A stretch of 45,441 nucleotides of DNA from Chloroflexota bacterium (lineage in GTDB: Bacteria; Chloroflexota; Dehalococcoidia; Lucifugimonadales; Australimonadaceae): assembly GCA_009838965.1 (NCBI GenBank), contig VXQP01000025.1:1-45441 (forward strand), in the 5' to 3' direction. Shown here in pieces: positions 14,997-24,717 of the stretch (positions are counted from its first letter, which is position 1; the number at the start of each line of letters is the position of its first letter). Below the pieces are notes generated by a model. It worked only from the letters and a program-made list of their open reading frames with translations. It was not told where the DNA came from and did not search any database. The position numbers and the translations under genes are program-made.

Positions 14997-16265
14997 CTAT
15001 GACGCGCTACGCACGCCCTCCGGCACCGTCGTCCCCCGCACCGCGCCGATGAGCAGCAGCGACCCTGCGAGCACCACGCCCGTTACAGCCAGTGTGCCCG
15101 GCGCGCCGAAAGCGTCCACGAGCAAACCGAACGGCAGGATGGCCATCGTGATGAACGAGCGCAGCATGAGGTTGATGCTCATCACACGACCGTAGAGCGC
15201 CGGGTCCGTCCGCGTGATGATGAGCGTCTGGTTGATGGTGGTATAGGCCTGGTGCGTGAAGCCCGTGCTGAACAGGAGCACGATACTGAGCGGGTAGTAC
15301 GGGGATAACGCGAACCCCGCAAGCGCCACACCGAAGCTGATCCCGATGATCATCTGCGGCAGGCCGCTTGCGAGCCGTGAGAACGATGCAACGGTCAGCG
15401 AGCCGCAGAACCCGCCGAAGCCTATCGCCGCAAACATGAAGCCCAGGAGTTCCGGCCCAATCTCCAGTACTTCCTGGAACACCGGCAGCAGGTGAACGTA
15501 CGGCATGCCCAACACCAGCATGATCAGCAGCATCCCGAACAGCAGCCGCAGGAGCGGCGTCGACATCACGTAGCGGAACCCCAGCAGCAGTTCACCGCGC
15601 ATCCCGCGCCCGCGCTGCTGCTGGGCTCGCCCCGGCGGAAACGTGAGCGACATCCCCATGGAGACCACGTGGAACACCGCAACCGTCGCGAAAGCGATGA
15701 GCGGGTCGATCCCCAACAGGATGCCGACGACGCCCGGCGCAGCGACCTGGTTGACGTTGCGGCCTGCCGCCTGCAGGGCAACGCCGTTCGGGATCAGTCG
15801 CTTCGGCAGCAGCAGCGGAACGTACGACTGGCGCACCGGCATGTTGAATGGCATCGCCGTTCCGTGCACGAGGGAGAACAGCACGAGGTGCCAGACCTCG
15901 ATGATGTCCAGGTACAGCAGGACGACGAACGCCAGCGCCATCGCCAGCAGCGCGGTCTGGGAGGCAAGCAGCACTGCACGCTTGGAGAGCCTGTCCGCGG
16001 CCACGCCGCCCAGCGGCGACATGAAGAACATGGGGATGCCTTGGGCGAGCGCGACGACTCCCACCCAGAACGCGGACCCTGTCAACTCGTAGGCGAGCCA
16101 CGGACGCGCAACCTGCGTCATCTGCCCCGCCGCGAACGTGAAGAACGTGCCGCCCCAGAGCCGCCGGTACTGCGCGAACCTCAGCGCGGAAAAGGTGCGC
16201 GGGGCGCGTTCGGCCCTGGTTTGTTCTTCATCGGTAGGCGCGCTTCCGCGCTCCGGCTGCTGCAT
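14997..16265 (-). CDS. MFS transporter (DHA3/MFS_3 type)
   Basis: 422 residues, about 12 membrane segments. FSALRFAQYRRLWGGTFF at the N-terminus, loop motif GGVAADRLSKR between helices 2 and 3, and VRQSYVPLLLPKRLIPNGVALQAAGRNVNQVAAP, all typical of the EntS/macrolide-exporter-like MFS_3 group. It probably exports a small organic molecule by proton antiport. The ATG overlaps the XDH stop (TGATG), so the two are co-expressed; an in-frame GTG one codon upstream is also possible. Related to the carrier at 34992-36251. Confidence 0.88.
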   Translation of the reverse strand: MQQPERGSAPTDEEQTRAERAPRTFSALRFAQYRRLWGGTFFTFAAGQMTQVARPWLAYELTGSAFWVGVVALAQGIPMFFMSPLGGVAADRLSKRAVLLASQTALLAMALAFVVLLYLDIIEVWHLVLFSLVHGTAMPFNMPVRQSYVPLLLPKRLIPNGVALQAAGRNVNQVAAPGVVGILLGIDPLIAFATVAVFHVVSMGMSLTFPPGRAQQQRGRGMRGELLLGFRYVMSTPLLRLLFGMLLIMLVLGMPYVHLLPVFQEVLEIGPELLGFMFAAIGFGGFCGSLTVASFSRLASGLPQMIIGISFGVALAGFALSPYYPLSIVLLFSTGFTHQAYTTINQTLIITRTDPALYGRVMSINLMLRSFITMAILPFGLLVDAFGAPGTLAVTGVVLAGSLLLIGAVRGTTVPEGVRSAS

Positions 16266-18514
16266 CACTCAGCTTGTAGCGCCCGGTAGACCTTCTCCGC
16301 CGTGACGGGAAGGTCGCGTATGCGCACACCCACAGCGTCGGCGACGGCGTTCGCGATGGCGGGCGCGGCCTGTGAGTTGGACTGCTCGCCGATACCCTTG
16401 ATCTGGTACGGCCCCCAACCGCCACCCTGCTCCTCATCCAGCAGCACCGTCCGCAACTCCGGCAGGTCGGCCGCCGTCGGTATCTTGTAGTCCGCGAACG
16501 AGGCCGTGGTCACCCGACCGTCCTCCACCGCAAGCTCCTCCTGCAGCCCGAAGCCGATGCCCTGCACCACTCCGCCGTTAACCTGCCCCTGGTGGCCGAT
16601 GGGGTTCAGGATCTTACCGGTGTCGTGCGCCGTCGTGATCGTAAGCAGCTTCACCTGTCCCGTCTCGCGGTCGACCGCCACCTCGGCCACCTGCGCCGTG
16701 AACGCCGTGTACGGGTTACGGGCCGTGTCCTGCACGTCGCCGAGCCCCACGATGGGCACGGCCGTGCGCTCCACGAGCGACGCCCACTCGACACTCTCGC
16801 CGTTATCGGTCCGCCGGAGTTCTGTGCCATCCACTTCGAGCAGGTCATCCGGCCACTCGAGGACCTCCGCCGCCACCTTGAACAACTCGCCCTTGGCGGC
16901 CTGGGCCGCGTTCCATACAGCCGCGCTCGCCATCCGCGTAACGCGCGCACCGCCGATGCCCGAGTCGAACGACGTGCTTGCCGTGTCCCACACCGCGACG
17001 CTTATCTGCTCGATGGGCATCCGCAATTCGTCCGCAACGATCTGCTGCATGACGGTGTAGGAGCCGGTTCCCTGTTCGAACACGGACGTGTTTACTGTGA
17101 CCGACCCGTCCGGGTGGAAAGTGACGCCCGCGTGCGTTTCGCCGCCCGCCTGTACACGCTCGCCGATGGCAACGCCCTTGCCGTAAGCGAAACGCTCGTC
17201 CGAGGGCTTGGATTCCCCGTAGCCCGCGGCGTGCAACGCGGCGTTCAGCGTCTCGACGGAGCGCACCTGCTCGAACACGGTGCCGAGCGAGTCCTCCTCG
17301 CCTTCGATAACGAGGTTCTTGCGGCGCAACTCCGCCGGGTCCATCCGCAGCGCCGCGGCGAGGCAGTCTATCTGTGATTCCGCCGCGAACATCGCCTGCG
17401 GCTCTCCGGGGCCGCGCATGTACCCGCATGGCACATTGTTCGTATACACCTGGTGTTCGATGATGCGGGTGTTCGCAGCCCGGTACGGCCCCGCCGCCGC
17501 GCTCGCGCCCCCGAGGTGACCGCCCGGCTTGAACCCGGCGTACGCGCCGCTGTCGTACTCCACCAGCGCTTCGTGCGCGATGATGACGCCGTCGCGCGTC
17601 GCGCCCGTTCGCACTGTAACGCGGGAGGCGTGGCGCGGGTTCGCCGACGTGAGGTCCTCGGAGTAGTCGAACACGATCTTCACCGGCCTGCCGGTGCGCG
17701 TGGAGAGCATCCAAGCGATGGGGATCGCCATCGCTGATCCCTTGCCCCCGAAGTCGCCGCCGATGGTGACCGGGTTGAACACCACGTCCGCGGCATCGAG
17801 CCCTATCGCCATCGCCACCATCCGCTTGCCCGGGTGCGGCGACTTGTTCCCGGCCCACACGTCCACCTTGCCGGACGGGTGCGCCACCACGAGACAGGTG
17901 TGCGGCTCCAGGTACGCCTGGTGCTGGCGCGGCGTCGTGAACGTGTTCTCCACGATGACGTCCGCCTCCGCCATGCCCGCGTCCACGTCGCCCTTCGCCC
18001 ACTCCCAAACGGTGTAGACGTTGCTCGGCTCCGTGACCTCCTTCGGGTAGCCCTTCACCTGCAGCATGTCCTCGTGCACGAGCGGCGCACCTTCGGCCTT
18101 TGCCTCGTCCATCGTCAGAACGGCGGGCAGCTCCTCGTACTCAACCTCGATGAGGTCGAGCGCGCGCTGCGCGATGTCCTCGTCGTCCGCGGCCACCGCA
18201 GCGACCTGTTCACCGATGAAGCGCACCACGCCCTGCGCGAGCACCGGGATGTCCAGCACGGCGCGCCCGTGCCGCGCGCCCTCATATATATCCGCGCCGG
18301 TGACTACGGCGTGCACACCCGGCACTTGTTCGGCGGCGGACGTGTCTATCGAAACGATGCGGGCATAGGGGAACGGCGAGCGCAACGTCTTCCCAAAGAG
18401 CGCTCCGTCCAGCTGGATGTCGGCAGTGTAGGTGGCGCGGCCCGTTGTCTTGTCGACGCCGTCCACTCGCGGGGTGGGCACGCCGATAGCGAGCCCCGTG
18501 GGTTGAGCAACCAT
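16265..18514 (-). CDS. Xanthine dehydrogenase/aldehyde oxidase family, molybdopterin-binding large subunit
   Basis: 749 residues covering the whole large subunit (hammerhead domain about 20-130, then two Mo-binding domains). VPTPRVDGVDKTTGRATYTADI at the start, GGDFGGKGSAMAIP near 250, YMRGPGEPQ near 365, and catalytic Glu710 in KGIGEQSNSQ. Enzymes of this family hydroxylate N-heterocycles, aldehydes or purines at a Mo-pterin centre. The active-site loop is not the AYRCSFR of CO dehydrogenase. The electron-transfer subunits (2Fe-2S CoxS, FAD CoxM) are absent from the neighbourhood, so they must be supplied from elsewhere or the function differs. It heads a two-gene unit with the MFS carrier. 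Confidence 0.9.
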   Translation of the reverse strand: MVAQPTGLAIGVPTPRVDGVDKTTGRATYTADIQLDGALFGKTLRSPFPYARIVSIDTSAAEQVPGVHAVVTGADIYEGARHGRAVLDIPVLAQGVVRFIGEQVAAVAADDEDIAQRALDLIEVEYEELPAVLTMDEAKAEGAPLVHEDMLQVKGYPKEVTEPSNVYTVWEWAKGDVDAGMAEADVIVENTFTTPRQHQAYLEPHTCLVVAHPSGKVDVWAGNKSPHPGKRMVAMAIGLDAADVVFNPVTIGGDFGGKGSAMAIPIAWMLSTRTGRPVKIVFDYSEDLTSANPRHASRVTVRTGATRDGVIIAHEALVEYDSGAYAGFKPGGHLGGASAAAGPYRAANTRIIEHQVYTNNVPCGYMRGPGEPQAMFAAESQIDCLAAALRMDPAELRRKNLVIEGEEDSLGTVFEQVRSVETLNAALHAAGYGESKPSDERFAYGKGVAIGERVQAGGETHAGVTFHPDGSVTVNTSVFEQGTGSYTVMQQIVADELRMPIEQISVAVWDTASTSFDSGIGGARVTRMASAAVWNAAQAAKGELFKVAAEVLEWPDDLLEVDGTELRRTDNGESVEWASLVERTAVPIVGLGDVQDTARNPYTAFTAQVAEVAVDRETGQVKLLTITTAHDTGKILNPIGHQGQVNGGVVQGIGFGLQEELAVEDGRVTTASFADYKIPTAADLPELRTVLLDEEQGGGWGPYQIKGIGEQSNSQAAPAIANAVADAVGVRIRDLPVTAEKVYRALQAE

Positions 18515-18584
18515 CGCAACTCCGGCAGGGATCAGGGATGCGGCAAGGATAGCACGAGCTCCCCTTAGAACCGGATGAGCGCGC

Positions 18585-19562
18585 CTACTCCCACATCCTC
18601 GCGTACGTCTCCAACGCGGTCATGAGCTGCGTCGCCGTCGTGTTGGCGCCGCTGACCGTGATGGACACCTTCTTCCCCGCCAGTGATTCCCGCTGCTTGT
18701 ACGCGCCTGCCGTAGCCACGGCTCCCGCGCCTTCCGACAGCGTGTGCGCCTCCTGGACGAGCATGCCCATCGCCTGGCGTATCTCGTCGTCGCTCACGAG
18801 CACGAAATCGTCCAGCACGTCGCGGATGATCTGCTGCGGAAGTTCGTAGCCGGACATTGTGCCGATGCCCTCGGCGAACGTGTTCATCGGCGCCTGCACC
18901 AATTCGCCCTGCTTCCAGGACAGGTAACCGGCCGACGCCGCTTCCGACTGCACGGCCCGCACCCTGACATCGGGAGCGATCACGCCGGTGACGATACAGG
19001 CGCCCGCCACCTCGGTGCCGCCCCCCAGCGGCAGGTAGAGCACCTCCACGTCCGGCAGGTCTTCAATGATCTCCAACGTCTGCGTTGCCACGCCTGCGAT
19101 GAGCAGCGGCTCGTTGACGGCGTGCACGTAACGGTAGCCTTCCTCGGCGGCCAGCCGCTCGCAGTGGGCCCTCGCCTCGTCGAAGTTCTCCCCATGGAAC
19201 ACCAGTTCCGCGCCCAGGGCCTGCATCGCCGCCACCTTCACCGGATTGGCGTTCTTCTCTGGCAGTCCGATCAGCGCCCTTGCCCTGAATATCCTGCAGG
19301 CGCTGGCTATCGACTGCCCATGATTCCCGGTCGAGGCGGTGATGAGCCCCCGGCTCCGCTCTTCCTCGCTCATGTGCGCCAGTAGGTTGATGCCGCCGCG
19401 CCCCTTGAAGGCGCCCAGGGGATGGTGCTCCTCGTGCTTCAGGTACACCTCAGCATCGAGTAACCGGCTCAGCCCCGCCGAGTACTGCAGCGGCGTCCGC
19501 GCCAAGTACGGGCCGATGGTCTTGCGTGCCTCGTAGACGTCCCGCATCGTCGGCGGTTGCAT
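18585..19562 (-). CDS. PLP-dependent threonine/serine dehydratase-family enzyme
   Basis: 325 residues of fold-type II PLP enzyme. The Schiff-base Lys53 lies in GAFKGRGG, substrate loop STGNHGQS near 95-102, phosphate-binding GGGTEVAGA, and the C-terminal SGANTT Ser. It has no ACT regulatory domain, so it resembles catabolic threonine ammonia-lyase, serine racemase or hydroxyaspartate ammonia-lyase rather than biosynthetic IlvA. Expected to deaminate a hydroxy-amino acid to a 2-oxo acid plus ammonia. The ATG overlaps the RNase D stop (TGATG), an in-frame upstream extension being a shadow of that gene. Confidence 0.88.
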   Translation of the reverse strand: MQPPTMRDVYEARKTIGPYLARTPLQYSAGLSRLLDAEVYLKHEEHHPLGAFKGRGGINLLAHMSEEERSRGLITASTGNHGQSIASACRIFRARALIGLPEKNANPVKVAAMQALGAELVFHGENFDEARAHCERLAAEEGYRYVHAVNEPLLIAGVATQTLEIIEDLPDVEVLYLPLGGGTEVAGACIVTGVIAPDVRVRAVQSEAASAGYLSWKQGELVQAPMNTFAEGIGTMSGYELPQQIIRDVLDDFVLVSDDEIRQAMGMLVQEAHTLSEGAGAVATAGAYKQRESLAGKKVSITVSGANTTATQLMTALETYARMWE

Positions 19563-20758
19563 CACGTTCCCAGCTCCCGCCGCAGCGACGCCGCGAACCG
19601 CTCCCGCTGCCACGCCCGCACCTCCGCGGACGCGCACTCGGCCTCAAGCGACCCTGGCGCGCGCGCCAGCCGCTCGAGGCTGCGCATCGGCCAGAGGATG
19701 GAGGGATCGACCTCCAACTCAGCCCCTAGGTTGGCGCGCCATCGCTTGAGCTGCGTGAGCCGCGCGGACTCGAACTTTGTCATGCGCGGGAACAGTGGTT
19801 GTGGGGGACGGGGGCGCTGCAGTGGAGGCGACGCCACGCCCGCTTTGATGGAGGCTCGTACACCTCGTCCGTAGCGTCGGACGAGCGTCGGGCTTATGCC
19901 CGGAACGTCCTCCATCGCCGTTTCGGGATGCGCCGCGAGGTGCACAAGCACGTGCGCGGGGAGCACGTACCCGGGCGGGCGGTCCAGACGCAGCGCCTCC
20001 GCCTCACGGAACTCGTACAGCGGTTTCAGCACTGCCAGGCCACGCCCATCCAGTACGTGCGCACCCTTCACCGACAGCCATGCTATCTCCGGGTCAGGTG
20101 GGACGTAGCGTATCTCCGTAAGCCGCTCGCACTCTTCCGCGACCCACGACTCCCTCCCGAGCGCGCGCAACCGCTCGTCCAGCACGTCGCACAGAGTGGG
20201 CAGATGCACCACATCGGACGCTGCGTAGACCAGCGCGTCCTCCTCGAGCGGACGCCGCGACCAGTCCGCGCGCCGCAGGCGTTGGTCTTTCGGGATGCGG
20301 ACCTCCAGCAACTCTTCCAGCAGCGACGCGAGCCCGACGCGCTCGATGCCTGCGAACCGCGCCGCGATGGACGTGTCGTAGCAGTTGGCGAACGTGAAGC
20401 CAAAATCCCGGTGCAACCCGCGCAGGTCGAAGTCGCCGCCGTGCAGCACCTTCCGGACGGAAGCGTCGAGGAAGAGGCGACCCAACGCGCCGTAGTCCAG
20501 ACCGGCGAGCGTATCCGCAAGGTACGTTTGCTCGCCGTTCGACAGTTGGAGCAGGCAGACCTTCTCCGGGTAGTGATGGCGGCTGTCGGCTTCGGTGTCG
20601 ACTCCGACCGTCGAAGAACATGCCAGCGCCGCGACCGCAGTGTCGAGCGCCCGTTGCTCATCGACGAACGAATACGGCGGAGCGATGGCCGGATCGGGGC
20701 GGGATGCTAACTGGGTTTCGATGCTCCGATGATGCGCCGTATCGGCGATGCCGGTCAA
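19562..20758 (-). CDS. rnd: Ribonuclease D
   Basis: 398 residues from TTG. DEDDy exonuclease motifs: Asp54/Glu56 (VDTEADS), Asp111 (HGGDFDLRGL), and Tyr178/Asp182 (YAASD). This is followed by a helical HRDC-like region (about 225-305) and a basic C-terminal tail. RNase D trims the 3' ends of tRNA and other stable RNA. The N-terminal start is uncertain since no ribosome site precedes the TTG and the first 25 residues are poorly conserved. It is followed with overlap by the PLP enzyme. Confidence 0.9.
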   Translation of the reverse strand: MTGIADTAHHRSIETQLASRPDPAIAPPYSFVDEQRALDTAVAALACSSTVGVDTEADSRHHYPEKVCLLQLSNGEQTYLADTLAGLDYGALGRLFLDASVRKVLHGGDFDLRGLHRDFGFTFANCYDTSIAARFAGIERVGLASLLEELLEVRIPKDQRLRRADWSRRPLEEDALVYAASDVVHLPTLCDVLDERLRALGRESWVAEECERLTEIRYVPPDPEIAWLSVKGAHVLDGRGLAVLKPLYEFREAEALRLDRPPGYVLPAHVLVHLAAHPETAMEDVPGISPTLVRRYGRGVRASIKAGVASPPLQRPRPPQPLFPRMTKFESARLTQLKRWRANLGAELEVDPSILWPMRSLERLARAPGSLEAECASAEVRAWQRERFAASLRRELGT

Positions 20759-20801
20759 TCGGGTAATAGCGCAAGTCCGGCACTATGACGGCTGTGGGGC
20801 A

Positions 20802-22019
20802 TCACCTCTGACCGAGCCGCGCCCGCCCGCCGGTCTCCCGCGCCATCAGCATCAGCATGGCGGCAGCCAGCACCAGCAGCACTGTTATCGTGATGAACGA
20901 GATGTCCGGTGTGACGAAGTAGTACAGCGCGGCAAGCAGCAGCGGCCCTGCGGTTGCGCCCACCGAGTTCGCCATCATGGAGAGCCCCATGTACATCCCG
21001 CGCTTCTCCGGCGGCGCGAGGTCCATCGCGAACGTCTGCGACGTCCCCATGCCCATCGCCTCGCCGAGGCCGAGGAACACCGCCGCGACCAGGAGCGTCG
21101 CATACACGTCCCCCACGGTCAGCGTCACTGCCGCAGCGCCCATCATCAGCAACCCCGGCCCCAGCGACCACTTCCGTCCGAAACGGTCCGCGATCATCCC
21201 GTTCGGGAACGCGAACAGGAAACCGGCTGCCGAGGTGATGCTGATAAGGAAGCCCACCACCGCCTCGTCATACGCCAGCGCGTCTACCGCGTGCACCGGC
21301 AGGAGCGTCTGCACGATGCCTGCATTGCTCATCGCGAACGCCGCCGTTGCAACCGCGACGACCGCGAATGTCCGGTTCCGGAACGGCTCGAAAGACAGCC
21401 GCGCCGACTGACGCCCTACGGCGCCGGGCTCAGCCAACTCAGGCGGACGCGTCTCTTTGACCATCGTGAGCACTACCACCACGATGACGATCTTGCTCAC
21501 CCCGTTCAGCAGGAAGACCGACTCCAGCCCGTACGTCGCCGCCAGCACGCCGCCCACCGCGGGTCCCGCAACAAAGCCCAGCCGTGTCGCCATAGTACGC
21601 AGCGCCAGCACTCGGCCGCGGCTCTCCGTCGTCGTCACGTCGGAGAGGAGCACGTTCGAGCTCGTGGCCCAGATGGCGACGCCAACCTGCCCAATCATCT
21701 CCAGCACGAAGAACGTGAGGTAGTCGTCCGCGAAGTACTGACCGACGTTGGTTACGCCACGGACGATAGGCCCCATCAGCACCATCGGCTTGCGCCCCAG
21801 TTTGTCCGTGAGGAAGCCCGTTATGGGGCCGGTGAAGGCGCGAGGGACGGCGTTGGCTGCAAGCATCACGCCAACGAGAAAGACATTGCCCGTGACGGCG
21901 AATGCGAACAGCGGGCGTCCCAGGTTCTGAGCGCCCGTGCCGAACCCCCACGTGAAGAACGAGAAGAAGATGGGGGCATGGGTAAGGGCGGGGTTCGTCC
22001 GCCGGCCTGACGCGCTCAT
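20802..22019 (-). CDS. MFS transporter (DHA1-like multidrug efflux type)
   Basis: 405 residues, about 12 membrane segments, with MFS loop motifs GFLTDKLGRKP (helix 2-3) and ADRFGRKW (helix 8-9 counterpart) plus RLGFVAGPAVGGVLA, the antiporter motif C region. This indicates proton-driven export; substrate unknown. It starts at ATG 22019, divergent from gdhA (112-base gap), and lies 43 bases ahead of the RNase D start. Confidence 0.88.
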   Translation of the reverse strand: MSASGRRTNPALTHAPIFFSFFTWGFGTGAQNLGRPLFAFAVTGNVFLVGVMLAANAVPRAFTGPITGFLTDKLGRKPMVLMGPIVRGVTNVGQYFADDYLTFFVLEMIGQVGVAIWATSSNVLLSDVTTTESRGRVLALRTMATRLGFVAGPAVGGVLAATYGLESVFLLNGVSKIVIVVVVLTMVKETRPPELAEPGAVGRQSARLSFEPFRNRTFAVVAVATAAFAMSNAGIVQTLLPVHAVDALAYDEAVVGFLISITSAAGFLFAFPNGMIADRFGRKWSLGPGLLMMGAAAVTLTVGDVYATLLVAAVFLGLGEAMGMGTSQTFAMDLAPPEKRGMYMGLSMMANSVGATAGPLLLAALYYFVTPDISFITITVLLVLAAAMLMLMARETGGRARLGQR

Positions 22020-22131
22020 GCGCTACCCGTCACCATGGCGCGAGCATAGCAGCCCCCGCGCCTCATGGCGCTCCGCCCGAGAGCAGGCCAGACGAGGCTG
22101 GGTGATATCCTCGAATTGAGAGGAGAAGACC

Positions 22132-23379
22132 ATGGCCATCAAGGAACGAAGCGCACAGGAAGACGTTCGGCTGTCGTTCGATTGCGCGGCGGACCGGCTG
22201 GGCCTGCCGCAGGGCGTGTGCATCATGCTCGTCGAACCGTGGCGCGAACTCCGCGTCTCGCTCCCCGTGCGGATGGACGATGGCCGCGTCGAGGTGTTCA
22301 TCGGCTACCGGGTGCAACACAACGCCGTGCGAGGCCCGTACAAGGGCGGCGTCCGCTACCACCCGCACGCGGATGAGGACGAGGTGCGTGCGCTCGCCTC
22401 GCTGATGACGTGGAAGACCGCGCTGCTCGACATCCCGTTCGGCGGCGCGAAGGGCGGCATCGAACTCGACCCGCACACGCTGAGCGAGGCCGAACTGAAT
22501 CGGGTCACGCGGCGCTACACCCGCAGCATCCAGCACCTCCTCGGCCCCCACCGCGACATCCCGGCCCCCGACATGGGCACCAACGCCCAGACGATGGCGT
22601 GGATGATGGACGAGTACGGCCAGATGCACGGCTACAACCCCTCTGTCGTGACCGGCAAGCCCGTCGAACTCGGGGGCTCGGCGGGACGCGAGGCTGCCAC
22701 CGGACGCGGCGCCGTGTTCGTGCTCACGGAGGCCATGCGCGACCTCGGCATGCAGGTGAAGGGCGCCCGCATCGCGGTGCAGGGGTTCGGCAACGTAGGG
22801 TCTTGGTTCGCGCGTATCGCCCACGAAGAGGGCATGCGTATCGTTGCCGTCGCCGACCTGAACGGCTCCGTCTGCAACGCGAACGGACTCGATGTCCCCG
22901 CGCTCACCGATTACGCCCGGGAGCACCGCACCGTCGCCGGGTTCACGGGTGGCGAGAACTGCCGGACCGAGGACATCTTCTCCGTCGACTGCGACGTCTT
23001 CGTCCCCGCCGCGATGGAGAACGCGCTGACCGAGGAGAACGCGTGGACGCTCCCGGCGAAACTCGTGCTGGAAGCTGCCAACCACCCCACGACTCCCGAG
23101 GCCGACCGCATCCTGCGGGAGCGCGGTATCCCCGTTCTGCCGGACATCCTCGTCAACGGCGGCGGCGTCACCGTCTCCTACTTCGAGTGGACGCAGAACC
23201 TCCAGCAGTTCAGCTGGTCGGAAGAGCGAGTGAACGAGGAGTTGCACAAGCGCATCGTCGCCGCCTACTGCGCTGTAGCAAAGAAGGCGCGGGAGACGGG
23301 ATACACGTTCCGCGAAGCGGCCATGGACATCGGCGTGGAGCGCGTCGCCCGCGCCATCGAGCTGCGCGGCTTCGTCTAG
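22132..23379 (+). CDS. gdhA: Glu/Leu/Phe/Val dehydrogenase, glutamate type
   Basis: 415 residues, ATG with GAGAGGAG upstream. Substrate-binding Lys71 (GPYKGGVRYH) and Lys95 (MTWK) and catalytic Lys107 (PFGGAKGG) have exactly the 24- and 12-residue spacing of hexameric glutamate dehydrogenases. The NAD(P) Rossmann motif is QGFGNVGSW. It interconverts glutamate with 2-oxoglutarate and ammonia. Together with Amt and P-II in the window it points to ammonium handling. It is the only gene in its transcription unit, ended by a hairpin at 23386-23405. Confidence 0.93.
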   Translation: MAIKERSAQEDVRLSFDCAADRLGLPQGVCIMLVEPWRELRVSLPVRMDDGRVEVFIGYRVQHNAVRGPYKGGVRYHPHADEDEVRALASLMTWKTALLDIPFGGAKGGIELDPHTLSEAELNRVTRRYTRSIQHLLGPHRDIPAPDMGTNAQTMAWMMDEYGQMHGYNPSVVTGKPVELGGSAGREAATGRGAVFVLTEAMRDLGMQVKGARIAVQGFGNVGSWFARIAHEEGMRIVAVADLNGSVCNANGLDVPALTDYAREHRTVAGFTGGENCRTEDIFSVDCDVFVPAAMENALTEENAWTLPAKLVLEAANHPTTPEADRILRERGIPVLPDILVNGGGVTVSYFEWTQNLQQFSWSEERVNEELHKRIVAAYCAVAKKARETGYTFREAAMDIGVERVARAIELRGFV

Positions 23380-23385
23380 GAAGTC

Positions 23386-23405
23386 CCTTCCCTCGATGGG
23401 GAAGG
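23386..23405. terminator. Hairpin between convergent gdhA and MFS genes
   Basis: CCTTCCC (23386-23392) pairs with GGGAAGG (23399-23405), followed on the plus strand by TTTAGG. A short, plausible terminator for gdhA; it lies 7 bases beyond the stop codon. Confidence 0.5.
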
Positions 23406-23406
23406 T

Positions 23407-24717
23407 TTAGGATGGGGGTGAACCGGCTGACGCGGGCTTCCGCGGCGGCTTCGCCAGCAGCACCGCCATCAGCACGATGACCAGCGCCACGAAGAAGATG
23501 AGGAACGCCAGCTCGTAGCTCTCCGTGAGGTCTTTGATCGCTCCCGCCAGCACTGCCCCGGTCGCCGACACCGGCCCGGCCAGCAGCTGGGACAGCCCCC
23601 GTATCGCACCGAGGTGCCGGCGTCCATAGTAGTTGGCGAAGATGACCGTCTGCGCGATCGTCCAGCCGCCCGTACCGAGCCCGAACACGACACCGAACAC
23701 GATCGCCACCGGTATGTTGTCCGCGAACAGCAGGATGATCATCGCGACCGCGGAGAGCACGGTGGCCAGCGCCGTGCCCCACCGCACGTGCACCTTGTCC
23801 ATGAACGCGCCCCAGGCGTAGGACGAGAGTGCCGCCGTGCCCATGATGATGAAGACGAACGCGCCGGAGAACGCCGGGCTCACCCCGCGGTCCTCCACGC
23901 TCGGCACCGCATGCACGTTCACCGCCGTCTGCGCGAAGAACACCGTCATCGTCGCGATGGTCAGCAGCCAGAACGACGCCGTGCGCTTCGCCTCGGCCAG
24001 TGTGAACGACACCTCGCCGTCCGCATCCTGCCCCCGGACGTCCGCCGGCCGCCCTGCCGCCTCGTCGGGACGCGCGCCGTCCGGCAGCAGTCCGAAGTCC
24101 TCCGGCCTCCGCCGGATGAACAGCCAGCCCGGGAGCGCGATGAGCAGGAACGTCATCACGGCCAGCGCGACGTAGGCGTGCCGCCACGAGTACGCCAGGA
24201 TGATGGGCGTCGCGATGACCAGCGGCACCATCGCCTGCCCCGCTCGCAGCCCGATGCTCATGAACGACACCGCCCGGCCACGCTTCCGGATGAACCAGTT
24301 GCCGAGCGCCACCGTAACGCCGAGGTTGACTCCCGCCAGCGCGGACGTGCGTCCGAGGCCGAACAGCCCCCAGAAGTGCCATGGCTCCGTCATCACCGCG
24401 AGCCCTAGCAGCACGCCGGTGACGATCATTCCCGCAACCACGACCGCCGTCCTCGCCCCGTATCGGTCGAGCTGTCCGCCGATGATTGACGAGAACACCG
24501 AGCCGCCGAGGCTGCCGAGCGCGAACGCCACCGAGGTCTCCCAGCGCGCCCATCCCAGCTCCTGCTCGATCGGGTTGACGAACACGGACAGCACCGGCCC
24601 GTACATAGGCACCTGTGCGAACGAGACGAGCGCGGACGTGCCGACCACGGCCCAGCCGTAGAAGACGTTCTTGAACGGCCAGAGCCGGGGGAGCGGTTGG
24701 TGCTGCTGCTCGCGCAT
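23407..24717 (-). CDS. MFS transporter, OFA/monocarboxylate-like, second of tandem pair
   Basis: 436 residues, about 12 membrane segments. N-terminal FYGWAVV in helix 1 and the central loop RRRPEDFGLLPDG mark the OFA/MCT-like subgroup that includes oxalate:formate antiporter relatives. Two similar proteins are in the window (24717-26009 and 41502-42770). It probably takes up or exchanges a carboxylate. The ATG overlaps the stop of the upstream paralogue (TGATG). The long open frame continuing upstream of 24717 is a shadow. Confidence 0.88.
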   Translation of the reverse strand: MREQQHQPLPRLWPFKNVFYGWAVVGTSALVSFAQVPMYGPVLSVFVNPIEQELGWARWETSVAFALGSLGGSVFSSIIGGQLDRYGARTAVVVAGMIVTGVLLGLAVMTEPWHFWGLFGLGRTSALAGVNLGVTVALGNWFIRKRGRAVSFMSIGLRAGQAMVPLVIATPIILAYSWRHAYVALAVMTFLLIALPGWLFIRRRPEDFGLLPDGARPDEAAGRPADVRGQDADGEVSFTLAEAKRTASFWLLTIATMTVFFAQTAVNVHAVPSVEDRGVSPAFSGAFVFIIMGTAALSSYAWGAFMDKVHVRWGTALATVLSAVAMIILLFADNIPVAIVFGVVFGLGTGGWTIAQTVIFANYYGRRHLGAIRGLSQLLAGPVSATGAVLAGAIKDLTESYELAFLIFFVALVIVLMAVLLAKPPRKPASAGSPPS

